64,000 nucleotides of DNA from Phaseolus vulgaris (taxonomy: Eukaryota > Streptophyta > Magnoliopsida > Fabales > Fabaceae): NCBI RefSeq assembly GCF_000499845.2, contig NC_023756.2, positions 39,370,579 to 39,434,578 on the forward strand, in the 5' to 3' direction. The notes under the pieces are model-generated. The model had not been told where the DNA came from and made no database searches. It saw only the letters and a program-made list of their open reading frames with translations. The position numbers and the translations under genes are program-made. Shown piece after piece: positions 13,433 through 25,992 of the stretch (positions within the stretch are counted from its first letter, which is position 1; each line of letters starts with the position of its first letter).

Positions 13433-16400
13433 TTAACAACCTTTCCAATCTCCTGAGCTCTCACAAGAGCTTCCAAGAATGGGCAGAATATCATGCACAA
13501 CAAGCCTGATCATGTTGCTGCCTGATGATCTTGAGATGTCCATGCACTCCTGCAGGTCTGCATCGCAAGCTATCAAAACCCATTCATGATCATCATCCAG
13601 ATACTTGATATCAAATGTTCCCTCCTCTAGTTTCAATCTTTTGTCAATTTCTTCTTTCAATTCCACAATAGCACAGTTCAAAGAGATCTTAAACCTTATG
13701 ATATCTTCTCTATAAGTTGCCTTAATGGTCACACTCTTCACCTCTTTCCTAACTGCAAAAGGTGTCATGTTGTTGTTATTATTATTGAGAGTATCCATGT
13801 GTTGCACAGGAGTCAACTCAGAACATTGATGATTCATTCTCCAATGTTCGTGCACCTGATCCTCCAAAACAGCATCGGCTGAAGGACACAGATTTCTCAA
13901 GTCCTTAGAACTACCAACACCCTCAAGTAGTTGTCCTCCAAATGGTTCTTGAGGTTCTGTTATTTCCACAAAGTTGTTAGGCATAGGGTATGCAGTTGCA
14001 CGGTTCGGTGTACTAGTTGAGTACAGTGTTGACCCCAGTGATCCCCTTAACACATGACATTGCTCACTGATGCCTGTTACAAATATATCTTTTGGAGGTG
14101 ACATTTCATTTGGGGGACTACCTTGGCATGAACCACGAGGAGAAGGATTTGCACTTTCTTCACTTGAGCCGCTCCCAGTTCTAAACCTGGTTGTGCCTTT
14201 AGTGCCAGTCTCCTGAATGGCCACAACTTTTTCATTAATCACTTTCTCAGGATTTTGTGTCCTTGTACTTAGGAAGTGATCTTCCACCCCGGCCTGTCTG
14301 TTTGATTCTGATGCTCTAGAAGCATCAAAATCATTTTCATTGATCTTAGGTTCTGATGGCCTAATGGTCAATGAGGTTTGGCGGTTGAACTTGTTTGAAG
14401 TGGAGGGAAAAGAACCAGTACTTAGAGAGTTCAAACCAAATGCACCTTCAGCACCATGGACTGATTCAATAACACACTTGAGTTTGGATAGGGAACGGTT
14501 AACCTTTTTGATCTTTCGAGATGGCCAACGAGATATCCCATGTTGCCTACAGATGCGTTTCATTGTAGTAGGGCAAACTGCATGCACACCAACAATATAT
14601 CTAAGAATTTCATGTTTGAGCTGCTACTAGTAAAAATGAAATCTACTAGTAATAAACAATAACCATTTTTGTGTTTTTGATGATCAAGTATATATTTTTA
14701 TAACTTTGTTTCTAGAAAGTAGCAAGCAAACATAGATACAGTAAGAGAAAAATTGTTGCTATATAATGACTATATTTCATGAGCTCTTCATTGCTGTAGA
14801 GCAAGCTTGCACACAAAATTATTTAGTTTAACTGCTATATCAGAGAATGAAACATACCACCAAGGCTCTTTGCAGCATCCTTAAGGCTTCCAGTGAAGTA
14901 ATGTTGCAAAACATCAAGACTAATTGATTTCTCAGCTTTTCCGCGTTTTCTCTCTGATGGTTTCTTTTTGGTTCTGGCTTCCAAGGAAGTGTTCTGATCA
15001 ATATGTCCACCTGCAGTATCGCCAAGATTCTTTCCATCATTTATGTCATCAAAGTCTACCATTATTTGCTGCTCCGATGGCGCCGGTGGCAGCCTCTCCC
15101 CCATATTTGGTGAGGCATGTCTAGGTGGTGACTTAGAAGATTGAGTAATTGGAATTGATTCAAACCTCAACTGAACTCCTTCTTTTCTTGCTTCTATAAT
15201 TTCAATGGAGCAATTCTGCTCAAGTTCAACACCAGCAGCAATCTTAAGACTCTGAAAATGTGGCTTCATTGTGGCCAATATTGACCCCAACAAACGTTTT
15301 TGTTCATTAAAGTCTGTGATCCTTGGAGGAAGAAAAAACTCTAGCACATATTCATCATTTCCTGTATGAGAGCTTTGTAAGCATACTGCAAAAGAGCTGG
15401 TTAAACCAAACATGAGAGCATAATGTACTAATGGATATTCAGTTTTGCAGAATTGAGTAATGTTCCCACAGAAGCACATGTTGTGAGACAAAAATGCTCT
15501 CCCAGCAACCCCTTGACCTTGTTGTAAGTGATGCTCAACACAAGCCTCATGGAAACCCCATGTATGAGCCTCTATGACATAGAATGCTACGTCAGTTATA
15601 GACATGCATACTTGCCCCATGCAACAGCCATCAAAACTTGAGCAACTTTTCTTATGACCACCACCATGTGCCAAGACACTCCGATGCTCACATGGAACCC
15701 ATGTTTGTGCTAGAGGCAAACTATGAGTCTCACACACAACTGTTAGTATCTCCAAAATCTCTGCTAATGCGTACTGGCGATCTTCATTACAAATCTGGTT
15801 TAAAAGAATTTCCAAGTTACATCTGTGATAACAGAGGGGTAAGATAGAAGTCACAGAACAACATACATATTTCTTTTTTCTTTTGAGAAAATAAACAAGA
15901 TAAAATATGCTTCATGTATGATAGTAGAAAACGACCTGATTGTATGGATGCTCCAAAATTTCTGAACTCCTTAAATTGACTGCCTGAAATGAAACTGACA
16001 GCAGGTAACTCAGGAATGTTTAAGAACATATAAATAATAACCTTTGAACAACCAATTCCAACACTACAAACAACAGGGTCGCATGTGACACTGCAGAATT
16101 AAAATAAGAATTATATATTCATCTTTTAAAAGTAAAGTTAAAATTACAATTGTCATATGATAATAACCCTAAAAAAATAACAGTCAGAGGGAATAAGAGA
16201 TCATTTTACAATGTAGTATTTACAATATGTGAAGTGTTGGTCACATGATACACCCTTGATTTACCTTGTTGGTTCTTCCCAATAATACATGTGAGATAAA
16301 CATCACATGCAATGGATCACACATGAGCAAAACATGCACTTAGAATGAGGAACAAAACTTAGATACAATACTCTAAATGTTGTGTTTTTTAATGTTATTC

Positions 16401-18124
16401 AACCAGAATTGAAATTTAATATAGTAAAAACAACACCTAGAGTATTGTATTCAAGTTTTCAACTATAATAAATAGTACAGTGCAAAAGAAATCCAACCTC
16501 AAGGGCTTTGCAGATTTTGTCAACCTCAGGAGCATAGTTAATCTTCGGTGAAGTCATTATCAACTCAAGTACAGCTACACATGACTGTCCTGCAGGCTCA
16601 AACACAGGTAGAGCCAAGGTTCCACGAACATTGTAATGTTGTGCATGATTTAGGCGCTGATACTCTTTGCTAGAATAGTACTGAACATTTGGAGTCCATT
16701 CTGGAATTCTGTGCTGAAAAACTCTACCGGGAAGTCCCAGTATTTCATCATTCTCTCCATCCACAGAAAACATATACATCAGAGACGCTGTTCTATACTG
16801 ATAGAGTCCATTACTATGTGGATCAAGAACAAATGGTTGGCCGGAAGTTGTGAGTGCATACCGGTTTCCATTCCTCACAGGTGCCCAAACCTGAGCAAGA
16901 ACATTCTGTTCAGTCAACTCTTTGAAGTGGCGAAGTGCTTGTGTCATTCTTTCCTTTATTAGACAATAGCCATCTGGGTTTTCTGAAGGTGGCACAGCTA
17001 CAAAAGGTGGTGACACAGTTTTCTTGTTCTCATAACTTTCTACTGGATTTTCAGTTGCTGCTTTTGTGTTACCTGAAAGTAGTAGCTTCAGTCAGAACAA
17101 CAGCAGGTTCATTAAAATCTATAATGTTCATTTTTAGCATAGATGTCTTTGGAATGAACTATGAAAACTTATTTTTGGCTCAATATTATCACATCTACTA
17201 CTTCTATATTTAGAAATAATTAAAAATGCCATAACTATATTGAGATTTACTTTTAGGATCTGGTGTTACTGGAACAGTATATGAAAAATTGTACACTTAT
17301 GCCAGTACCATTTTTGAGCTCAGTATCATATTATATCTAACATTTCTGCGTTTATACATAACTACAAAAGACATAAACACATCTTACACATGCAATAGTC
17401 AACATCCCAAGAAAGTAGGAATTGTTGACAAAAGTATGTATGACCTTTATATATGAGATAGGTTGAAAGTCAATGAAAAGTACAAGGAAACGAGTGCAGA
17501 TAATGAAGCCTTAAAATTTTACTATTCAATTCATAAGATGGAGATGAAAAGAACTTTTATCTTTAGATTTGGAAAGGCTATTTTGTCATCTATGAAATAG
17601 AACCTCACGAACGGTAAGGGAAATGATAATAAAAAAGTTAAAATTCTTTCAATTTACATAAACTTCAGGCTAAGAAATAGAGAAAGAAACTCCAAAGAGA
17701 AACTCTAAATCTTCTTAAACTTCACAATCAATTGAAGCAAGTTCAGAAGTTAGAGTCAACTTGAAATGAATCAAGTCCTGAAAGTTGAAGACAACTCCAA
17801 AATCCAATTCAACATCCACCCTGAAACAACCCAAAACAAAAAAATAAAAAATAAAATAGGAAACTATGGCAATCAAAGTATGATACCTGCAGTTGCAATT
17901 CTGATTTGCCTCTCATCTTCAACATCAAAAGCCCAGATAGGAGAAAAGGGTTGTTCAGAGATAGTGGATAAGAGAAAAGGAGACATGGGGTTAGAGACCA
18001 AAGATATATGATCCAAGGACCATAGACTTTCAAAGCCAATGTCAAAATCCATGGCAAACCCATGCTCCTCCTGTTGCTTTGACTTGGGAAGAAGGTCAGG
18101 ATTTTCTTCCTTGGATTCTGACAT
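13433..18124 (-). CDS. NLP7-like: NIN-like protein transcription factor, NLP6/NLP7 type (RWP-RK and PB1 domains)
   Basis: Nitrate-responsive transcription factor, nuclear when active. NLPs of this type bind nitrate-responsive cis-elements through RWP-RK and multimerise through PB1. Exons on the minus strand: 18124-17887, 17072-16498, 15983-15936, 15794-14858, 14577-13433; all introns are GT-AG and the product is 980 residues. The N-terminal region (to about 560) carries the conserved GAF-like regulatory module (motifs VLAQVWAPVRNGNRY, NVQYYSSKEYQRL, ALPVFEPAGQSC). RWP-RK spans about 570-622: exon 4 supplies its start, exon 5 continues with VCPTTMKRICRQHGISRWPS, and the signature R616-W-P-S-R-K621 is intact. 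PB1 spans about 882-963 with the acidic core YLDDDHEWVLIACDADLQEC. The N-terminus (WSLDHISLVSN, SEQPFSPIWAF) resembles Arabidopsis NLP6/NLP7 more than NIN. The NLP6 versus NLP7 assignment needs a tree. Confidence 0.95.
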
Positions 18125-20140
18125 TTTTCACAAGGATGCTTTTCCTTGAAAACTGCGGTCTACAGAGTGATTAAGTTCGGAACTTTGTAATGATGATGAG
18201 AATGAAGAGAGTTGAAAAGTATACAATAGATAATGATGGTTGAGTAAAATTGCAGAAGGTGGAGAATATAAGAATATGTAAAAATGAAAATTTTACTATG
18301 GATGTGCCACTTGCTTGTTAAGAGAAAAGGTGATAGAATGTTGAATACATAGTGTTAAAAAATAAAGAACAATTTTTCATTGTTGGAACCAAATGCCAGT
18401 TACCAAAAAAAGATGGCCACTAGGTACTTGTCTTTTTCTATGCTATTATATGCACACATCTTTTACTACTTGTACACAAAAAAACATGTTGGGGTTAAGA
18501 ACAGAGCAACCTGGTACCAGCCAGTGCTAGATTTTTATCAAGGTGAGGTTAGTTGAAGGTTACATGTGCCAAATTTATTATTATTTTTTGTCTTGTTACA
18601 ATAAGACAAATCATGTAAGAGAAAATTTATGTAAGATTAGTAAAGAAGATACTGGCATAAAAAAAGTTAAGATAATCTTCCTATGTTGCTGTGTAACTAG
18701 TAACTTTTTTGTCTTGTAGCTGTACCATTGTGGATGAAATAAAATACCTTTCCATCAAAATCCGCCTTTTGTTTAATTTATCTAAATAAAATCAAAGGAA
18801 AGTCATGAGTTTATGCATATCCAAAATCACCATATTCTACTAGTTCTAACAGTGACTTGTAGTGGCATTTATAAATTTATAAATGATATTTGAAGAACTA
18901 CCAGGCAAAAATTCAAATTCAAAACACTTTGAATAAAAGAAGGGCTTTGATATTGTCAAAGCAAACTTGACAGATCATTTTCTTTTGCAGCCATAATGTT
19001 CTTCAGTCCTTTTTGTCAACCATGTATTGTTTATTATGCAGGCATCAAAGGTAGTTGGGGAGGCTCTAACTCTGGGAATACAACAACTTTCATGAGAATG
19101 TAAACTCTGTGAAATGTGTAGGGTATCTTAAGATCAAATTCTATGCACCCAAAAAGTCTAAATTAAAATTATACATGGTAAGAAACTTTCTATAGGAATC
19201 TCATTCCTCAAGGAGTGGACTTCACCTTGTTAACTGTTGGAGTAGAGATATGGATATTGGACTAAGATATGGAGATTAAGGTGGTGAATCAAATATAACT
19301 TTGCAGATAAAAATGGATAAGAATCTTTCTTCAATAAGAAAGGAATCCTGGTCCACAACTGCTTTTTTCTGTAAATGGTGGAGTGGATAACTAACTATTC
19401 CGTATCATTTGATAGGACATAGTTGAGTGTGTGAGATTCAACATTGTTTCAAGTCAAATATTAGATTCTTGTTCATGATCAATCATCTATTGGTTGGCCT
19501 TTAAAAGTTGTAGCTTTACTCATTGATATTATTGATCCTCAACATTCATGTTATATAAAAAAAAAGACAATGATAATAACTTGACATAAATTCTATCCAC
19601 TACTTGGCACATAAAAAAAATATTTAATTATAATATAATATTTTATTAAAAAACGGTTGTTAGAATGATTTATTTAGTGTTAGAGTGTGAAAGAAACTTT
19701 ATTCATAAAAAAAATTGTATCAAGAGAAAGGGATTTAGTATTTTACAACATAACAAAATTAAGGTTTGAATTTTACTGAAAGAGATATTCACATTTAGTG
19801 TGTAATGTACCTTAAATAATATTGTATTAGAAAAAAATAATACCCATAGAAAAACTACATTGTATAAAAACAAAATAATGGTTACAATTTCAACTCATTT
19901 TCCAATTCACTTTTGTATTGTAAATTGTAAATTGTAAATTGTAATTCATTATTTTTTTTAAATGAATTTTTTTTCTTATTAATTGATCATATGTTTCCAT
20001 TATGTTATTTATAAAACATATTTTATGAACTTATATATTACATCAAAGTAGTATTTCTAATTAACTAATTCAACAAATTATTTTCTTTAACTATTTTAAT
20101 TAATACTTCATTTTTTCAATCAATATAGAATGTAATGAAA
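18125..20140. other. NLP upstream region and intergenic spacer
   Basis: This stretch holds the presumed 5-prime UTR and promoter of the NLP gene, then AT-rich spacer. I see no supported coding region, RNA gene or assignable transposon. I could not identify a nitrate-responsive element or TATA box with certainty. Confidence 0.5.
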
Positions 20141-20502
20141 CATCCATTCGTCACCAAAAACAATTTTTAACCTAATTTAAATCTAATTTAAATCTAAAAA
20201 TTCCACATACACTATCATTAAATGAAAAAAAATTTTAAAATAAAAATAATTAATTACTATATTAACTAAATTAGATACTATTTTATAAACTAACAAATCA
20301 TTGGTATTTAATGTAGTTTATATTATTAATAAGATTTATAAAATAGTTTCTAAATTAGTATCTAATTAGCTACAAATTTTTTAACTATCAATTAGATACC
20401 AATAATTGTTGTAGTCTAATAGTATCTAATTTAGTTAATATAGTGACCAATTATTTTTATCTCTAAAATTTGTTTTTATTTAATGATTTTTTTAGTGATG
20501 TT
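20141..20502. mobile_element. Long-TIR MITE-like inverted repeat
   Basis: The left arm around 20211-20286 (including CTATATTAACTAAATTAG) is the near reverse complement of 20419-20490 on the right (CTAATTTAGTTAATATAG). The arms flank a centre containing further TAGATACCAAT-type sequence. The likely ends are CATCCATTCGTCACCAAAAA on the left and TTTTTTAGTGATG on the right, which pair imperfectly. There is no coding capacity. The element is a decayed non-autonomous DNA transposon of uncertain superfamily. Confidence 0.65.
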
Positions 20503-22160
20503 TTATGTTATAAATACTATTTTTATTATTAGTAATTTTTTTTTCTTAAATAACTCACTTTAAGTATTTTAAAATATCCATGTAATATCGAAAAAATACT
20601 CATGACTAGTAAAATTTCATCTGATGTTTTGATTCAATAAATTTACTTTAAGAATAAAAAGAATAATTTTTTGAATGAAACAATAATACAACATATATGA
20701 AAGTCAATGTGATACTACAATGCTTCCAAATTAGTGGGTAGTTTTTGTTTAATTAAGGACAATGTTTGCTTACGACATGCAACCAAAGGATTATTTTATG
20801 GATTGCACATTCAAAAGGTGAAAAGAAAAAAGAAGAAAAAAATAGTCAGATTTGAAAATACTTGTTTGATTATGGTTTAATGTGTCATTAGTGACACTAA
20901 TTAAGTAATTTGTTTATTCAAAAGTAAGTTGCTTAATTACTTAATTTGAAATAAACAATTGCCCTCATCACCAAATCTGCCAGAAAATATGATTTAATTA
21001 ATTGAATATTTTTTTATGACAAAACTTGTCATTTTCAACGTTCCTCCCTCGAGGAAAAATAAATGAAAAATTTGATAGAGAAACAATTGAATAATTTATA
21101 GTAAAAACTATATTCCTACTTATATTTATTTAAAATTCTAGAATATTTTTAAATTAGTTTTTATCTTCTTTTTAATTTTACAATGATTCTTTCGACTAAC
21201 TCTGGTACAGTATTTGATATAAATAACTCCAATTATCCATGTTATTTTCAGACTTAAAAGAATATTATAGAAGAACTTGTAAAATCTATCATAAAAAACT
21301 TTATATGTTGTTAGTGAAAATCCAATTCATATTCTTTTGAGACATTAGTGGAATCTTTATCAACTGGATTAACTTTTATAACAACTTTTTTTCATATAAA
21401 TTCAACTTTCATGTGTTATTTTTTCATTAATAAAAAATGATCAACTATAATATTATAATCATTACTATAAGATTCAACAAAGTTATTTCAAACAGTTTGT
21501 GATTTAATTATGATACAAAAATATTTATAACTATATTATTCAATTATAATTTATGAAAATTATTAGTACAAATATTTTTATGCAGAAATCGAATAAAATT
21601 TGGTGAATTTATCTTATCATTTATAAATAATGACTTAAGAAGATAATTTTTTAGGATATATGATGGATAAATTAACAGGTTGGCCAATCCAGTGAAACAA
21701 ATTTACTAGGATAAATTTAGGGTATAAAAAAGTCACCTATAATGCACAACTAATTCTTACAATATACCAAAACCCACCAAACACAATTCACAAATAAGAA
21801 ATAGCCATTTTATTACACTTTTAAAACATAAAAAATTAAATTGAACTTTTTAAAATAATTTAACTCGAAGAAATATAACTAATAAAAAAAATAAAGAACT
21901 AAATATAGAATTCAACCTAATAAAATATATTGTTTTTAATGACTATGCATATATTTTTATTTAATATATATTTATACTTTTAAATATTTAAAAAAAAATG
22001 TATATTGTTGGAGATTTAAATCAACTAGAACGAATTCATAGTATATAAGTAAGTGTAAATATCACTGATATAAGATTTTATTAAATTTAAAATCCACTTC
22101 TTAAAGTAAAATTTAAACTCATTTATATACTATAGATTGATGTTATCTTTATTTGACATA
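20503..22160. other. AT-rich spacer
   Basis: Extremely AT-rich sequence with no open frame of coding character and no recognisable element ends. The portion near 22010-22130 resembles a widely dispersed repeat (GTATATAAGTAAGTG-type sequence) seen elsewhere in the window, but it is too degraded to delimit. Confidence 0.45.
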
Positions 22161-22165
22161 AATTT

Positions 22166-23725
22166 TGTTGGCTTTAATAGTGCCAAAGTTCAAGAGGGGG
22201 TGAATTGACCTTTTAAAAGTTTCTCGCAGAATCAGTATTTATCACAGTGTACAGAAAATAAATCGATTTATTTGAAATTGAACAGATTTATTTTGGCACT
22301 GTTTGTGTTTGAAAAACGTTTATTCAGTCAAGTTAATTACAAGATTATGCAGATTGATTTTCCAGATACACACACTGATATAAGGAAGAAAAACAGTGAA
22401 TCACAAAACAGCAAGCTTTAATTTTAAGCAAGTGGTTAAGGTTCAATTGATAGCTTGACACTTAATTGAGTAACCTATCACAATCAATCTGTTTCAGTGG
22501 CTTTTAACAGGTTATTTATGTTCTTCTCAAAATCAAACAGTTTTCCAGAAATTAAGAACAGTATGAACCGAGCCCAGAAAGAACAGATTTATTATTGATT
22601 GAACAGATTTATTTCTTGACAGTTTTGACAGATATGCAGAAATTTAAGTGCAAAGATTAAGGGAGAATGAACACAAGGCAATTATACTGGTTCACTCAAC
22701 TGAGCTACATCCAGTCTTCACCTAAACCAAGGTGAAATTCACTAAATCACAATAGGTACACTTGCTGAAAAACCCTATTTCAGCACACACACTCTTCAAG
22801 AAACCCTATCAAGAAGAATGTACAACCAAACTTTTACAAGAAAAGAAATGTGAAACGACTACACCTGATTGAGGATGCAGAAATATGCCTTAAACCAGTA
22901 GAACAGATTGCTAGAACAGTAGCAACACCTCTCACCAAGCTTTTGGAGCCAAACAAGAACAAACACTTTGTGATTTTCGAAATCTTTTAAGAACAGATGC
23001 TAATTCTTTGTAAATCCCCAATTCTCTGATGCAAAACTTGTTTTTACAAATGTATGATCGATGTTTAAGCTCAGAAACAAGTTTTCATTTTATAGAAAAC
23101 CAACTTATAACAGATTTTTGAAAAACAGTTAAAGCTGTTATAAAATGAACAAATTGAAAATAAAATGAACAGATTTATTTTCAAAAAGCAGTTAGAGAAT
23201 TTGTTATGTGAGGAGACTTAGTCAGCCATTCTGGTGCAAGGACGAAACTGAAAACCGTTTAAGATAGCCATGGCACCAGAGTAAAAAAGAATCTATTCAT
23301 CTACAGATGAACAAATTTATTTTTCAAAACGATAACAGAAAACGCTTAACTATTAGAACACATTCGTTTTGAAAGGTAGAAGACTTAGTCAAAATACTTG
23401 ATGCACAAAATCTAATTTTCACAAGACTTAGCCAAGACATTAGTTTAAAAATGAATCTGTTTATTTAGAAAAGAACAAATTTATTTTTATGCAGTAAACG
23501 TGTTTTTTTTTTGTAAAACATGTGAAAAACAGTTTAAGAAACCTTATGCTTGTTCTTATCACATGGCCAGTGGTTAGGAGGTGAGTTACTCAGCAAAAAG
23601 CCTACTCTTAAACAACCTCTAAACACTACCTAAGACACACTTAAAGCAAAACTAAATATACAAGACTTGTACATAAAAGTTTTCATCAAACACATGTCTT
23701 GAAGGGGCAACAACCATCTTCAACA
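22166..23725. mobile_element. Solo LTR, 1560 bp, with 5 bp target duplication
   Basis: The element begins TGTTGGCTTT and ends CATCTTCAACA, giving TGTTG...CAACA inverted termini. It is flanked on both sides by AATTT (22161-22165 and 23726-23730), a 5 bp target-site duplication. The interior has no retroviral coding sequence but contains several copies of the motif AACAGATTTATTT and variants. No internal domain or second LTR is adjacent. The structure is that of a solo LTR left by unequal recombination. The superfamily (Copia or Gypsy) is not decidable without a repeat library. Confidence 0.85.
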
Positions 23726-23823
23726 AATTTAACACTTCTTATTTTTACCTATAGAGTAAAATGAAAATAAAATAAAATAAGAATAAGCATTAAATAATTT
23801 TAAATTATATTCAAAACTTAAAA

Positions 23824-25989
23824 CACTACAAGAAACAATGCATGTAGCCTCCACCAAATACGAACTCAAATGTTGGATTGTGTAAGCTAAATGTCCTTTA
23901 GTGTGGGCATAGCTTGGACTGCCCAACAAAAGCTAATCTTCATGCGAGGGGTTGTAGCTACTAGTGCATAAGCTAGTAGAGACGACCTAACCCTCACCGT
24001 TAGAGTAAGGTTAGAGTCATTTCGTCGTTGTTAAGAGCAGGCTTCCTCCTAAAATAAAGATCATTCTTCTTCAAATTCTTCTCCAAATTCATTAAAATAT
24101 GTGGAAGGTCCAAACAAAAATAGTATCCCTAAAATTGACTTTGGAAGGCCAAAAATCACTCAAAATTTTATACAGCTTAAAACAAAATCATGACAAAACA
24201 ATAAAAATAATACAAAGATACTTTTTAATTTAATGAAAGTGTATCATATCATATGGAAGTTTATTCTGAAATTTAAATTTAGGGATGCTCAAAGAAATTT
24301 TTACCTGGGAGTGCCCTTGAAGATGGAGATGGAGCTGAAAATTTGGAAGTAAAAAGAACTTAACAAAAATAACATTCATAACATCATAAACGTTAGAATC
24401 AACACTAATTAATGCACTCATGGTAATTAAAATATACTCAATAAATCCATCAAAATTAGAAACATTGTGAATAGAAACCCCTAAGCGGAACCAATATTAT
24501 ATTAAGAGACAAAAATCACCAAAAATAATGTTCTCAATAAGCTCAACTTCTACCATACAAAACACCAAACCACACATTTCAACACATAACATTTAAAAAA
24601 GTCTCACCCGAGATTCGTTTTCGTCTTCCACTCGCCAGTTTGAAAACAATGGAACTTATGACATAACATTGAAGAAAGAAAACCAGAGATAAACTAAAAC
24701 GAGAGGGAGAATGAATGACAGGAAGAGAGAAATGAGAGGGAGAACGAAATTTCCTTACGAAATGAGAGTGAAAAGAGTTGCAATGGACCAACTCTGAGAG
24801 TAAAATTGTGAACGAAAGTGAAATGGACCAACCATGATAATGAAATTGAGAGCGATAATGAATTTTTTGTGAAATGAGAGACATCCGGGAGAGTGAAAAA
24901 AACATGACAACATAGTGTGAGGAAAAAGATAATTTGGTAAAGTTACAGTACATACGTGGCAACAACGTAGCTGGCGTACCTCACTCATAACGTTACTCTA
25001 GTGCTTCACCCTTTCACTTTTCTACACTTTTCTTGTCCACACTAGAGAATGTCTCTACTTCCATTGCCACAATGTTTTTCAATTATTAACATTACATTTT
25101 TCATTATTATTCTCAATCCACCATTCATTCATTTTATTATTTAAACATAAACTAAATATGATCTGTCTTCTTTTATATTTTATAAAACATTATTTAAAAA
25201 TGTAGGTAAAAATGAATGGTAAAATACGATAAAATTAGAAAAATAAAAAAGCTTTTGTCACTTTAATCAACATAAAATATAATTTTGTTAGCATAGCACT
25301 TTTTGGTGTGAAATCCAACACATTGCTTGCTTTAGTTTCAAACTTTCATAAAAAAGTCGAATATGAGGGAGGAAAGAAGTTATTGACACGTATTGATAAA
25401 ATGTATAATTTATACTGATACCTTCCTAATTGAACCTAAAATACCATGAATGTAATATTTTGGTATAAATTAAAAAGATAATATTGAATTTTAGTTGAGA
25501 AGCAAGAAGAGTGAGAAGAAGATGATTCCTTAGCATTGATGGAAATGAATAAATGAACTAGAAATGAATAAAATGAATAAATGAATTAGAAATAAATAAA
25601 TGAGAGAGATGAACATTGTTGTAGGGGTTGCATGTTAAGTTGATAGGAGAAAGAAGTTGAGAAGAGGATCCACCTCTGCTCTGTCTACCCATTATATCAT
25701 TACCGCTCACATGTTACCTTGCCCCACTCCTCAGAATGGAGACGATTCAACCTATCTTTATTCTAGAGTCCACACAATTAAGCAAAATTTTCGCATGTAG
25801 CTTTTGCGTGCGTCGGTTTCCTTCACATTGTCTTCTTTGCTTCTATTTGTGTTCGTTTTGTGACTCATGACCCACACTTTGGTGCATGTATTTTTTCAAC
25901 CGTTTGTGGACGCTATGGTGAACTCTAATAGTATCTACCATGTGTTGGACACTTAAATTTAGTCTCTAAATCACCTTTTTCTTGTAGTG
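23824..25989. mobile_element. Non-autonomous CACTA (En/Spm-type) transposon, 2166 bp
   Basis: The element starts CACTACAAGAAACA at 23824 and ends TTTTTCTTGTAGTG at 25989, so the termini are 12-13 bp inverted repeats of the CACTA class. AAA lies on both sides (23821-23823 and 25990-25992), matching the 3 bp target duplication of this superfamily, although AAA is weak evidence in AT-rich DNA. No transposase is encoded. A 128-codon minus-strand open frame (24579-24965) in a purine-rich tract has low-complexity composition and no recognisable domain. The left terminus matches the start of the larger CACTA remnant at 37611. Confidence 0.85.
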
Positions 25990-25992
25990 AAA

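Noticed and set aside
24579..24965. 128-codon minus-strand frame as a secreted or membrane protein gene
   Set aside because: It lies inside a non-autonomous CACTA element in a purine-rich low-complexity tract; no domain, intron or promoter evidence.
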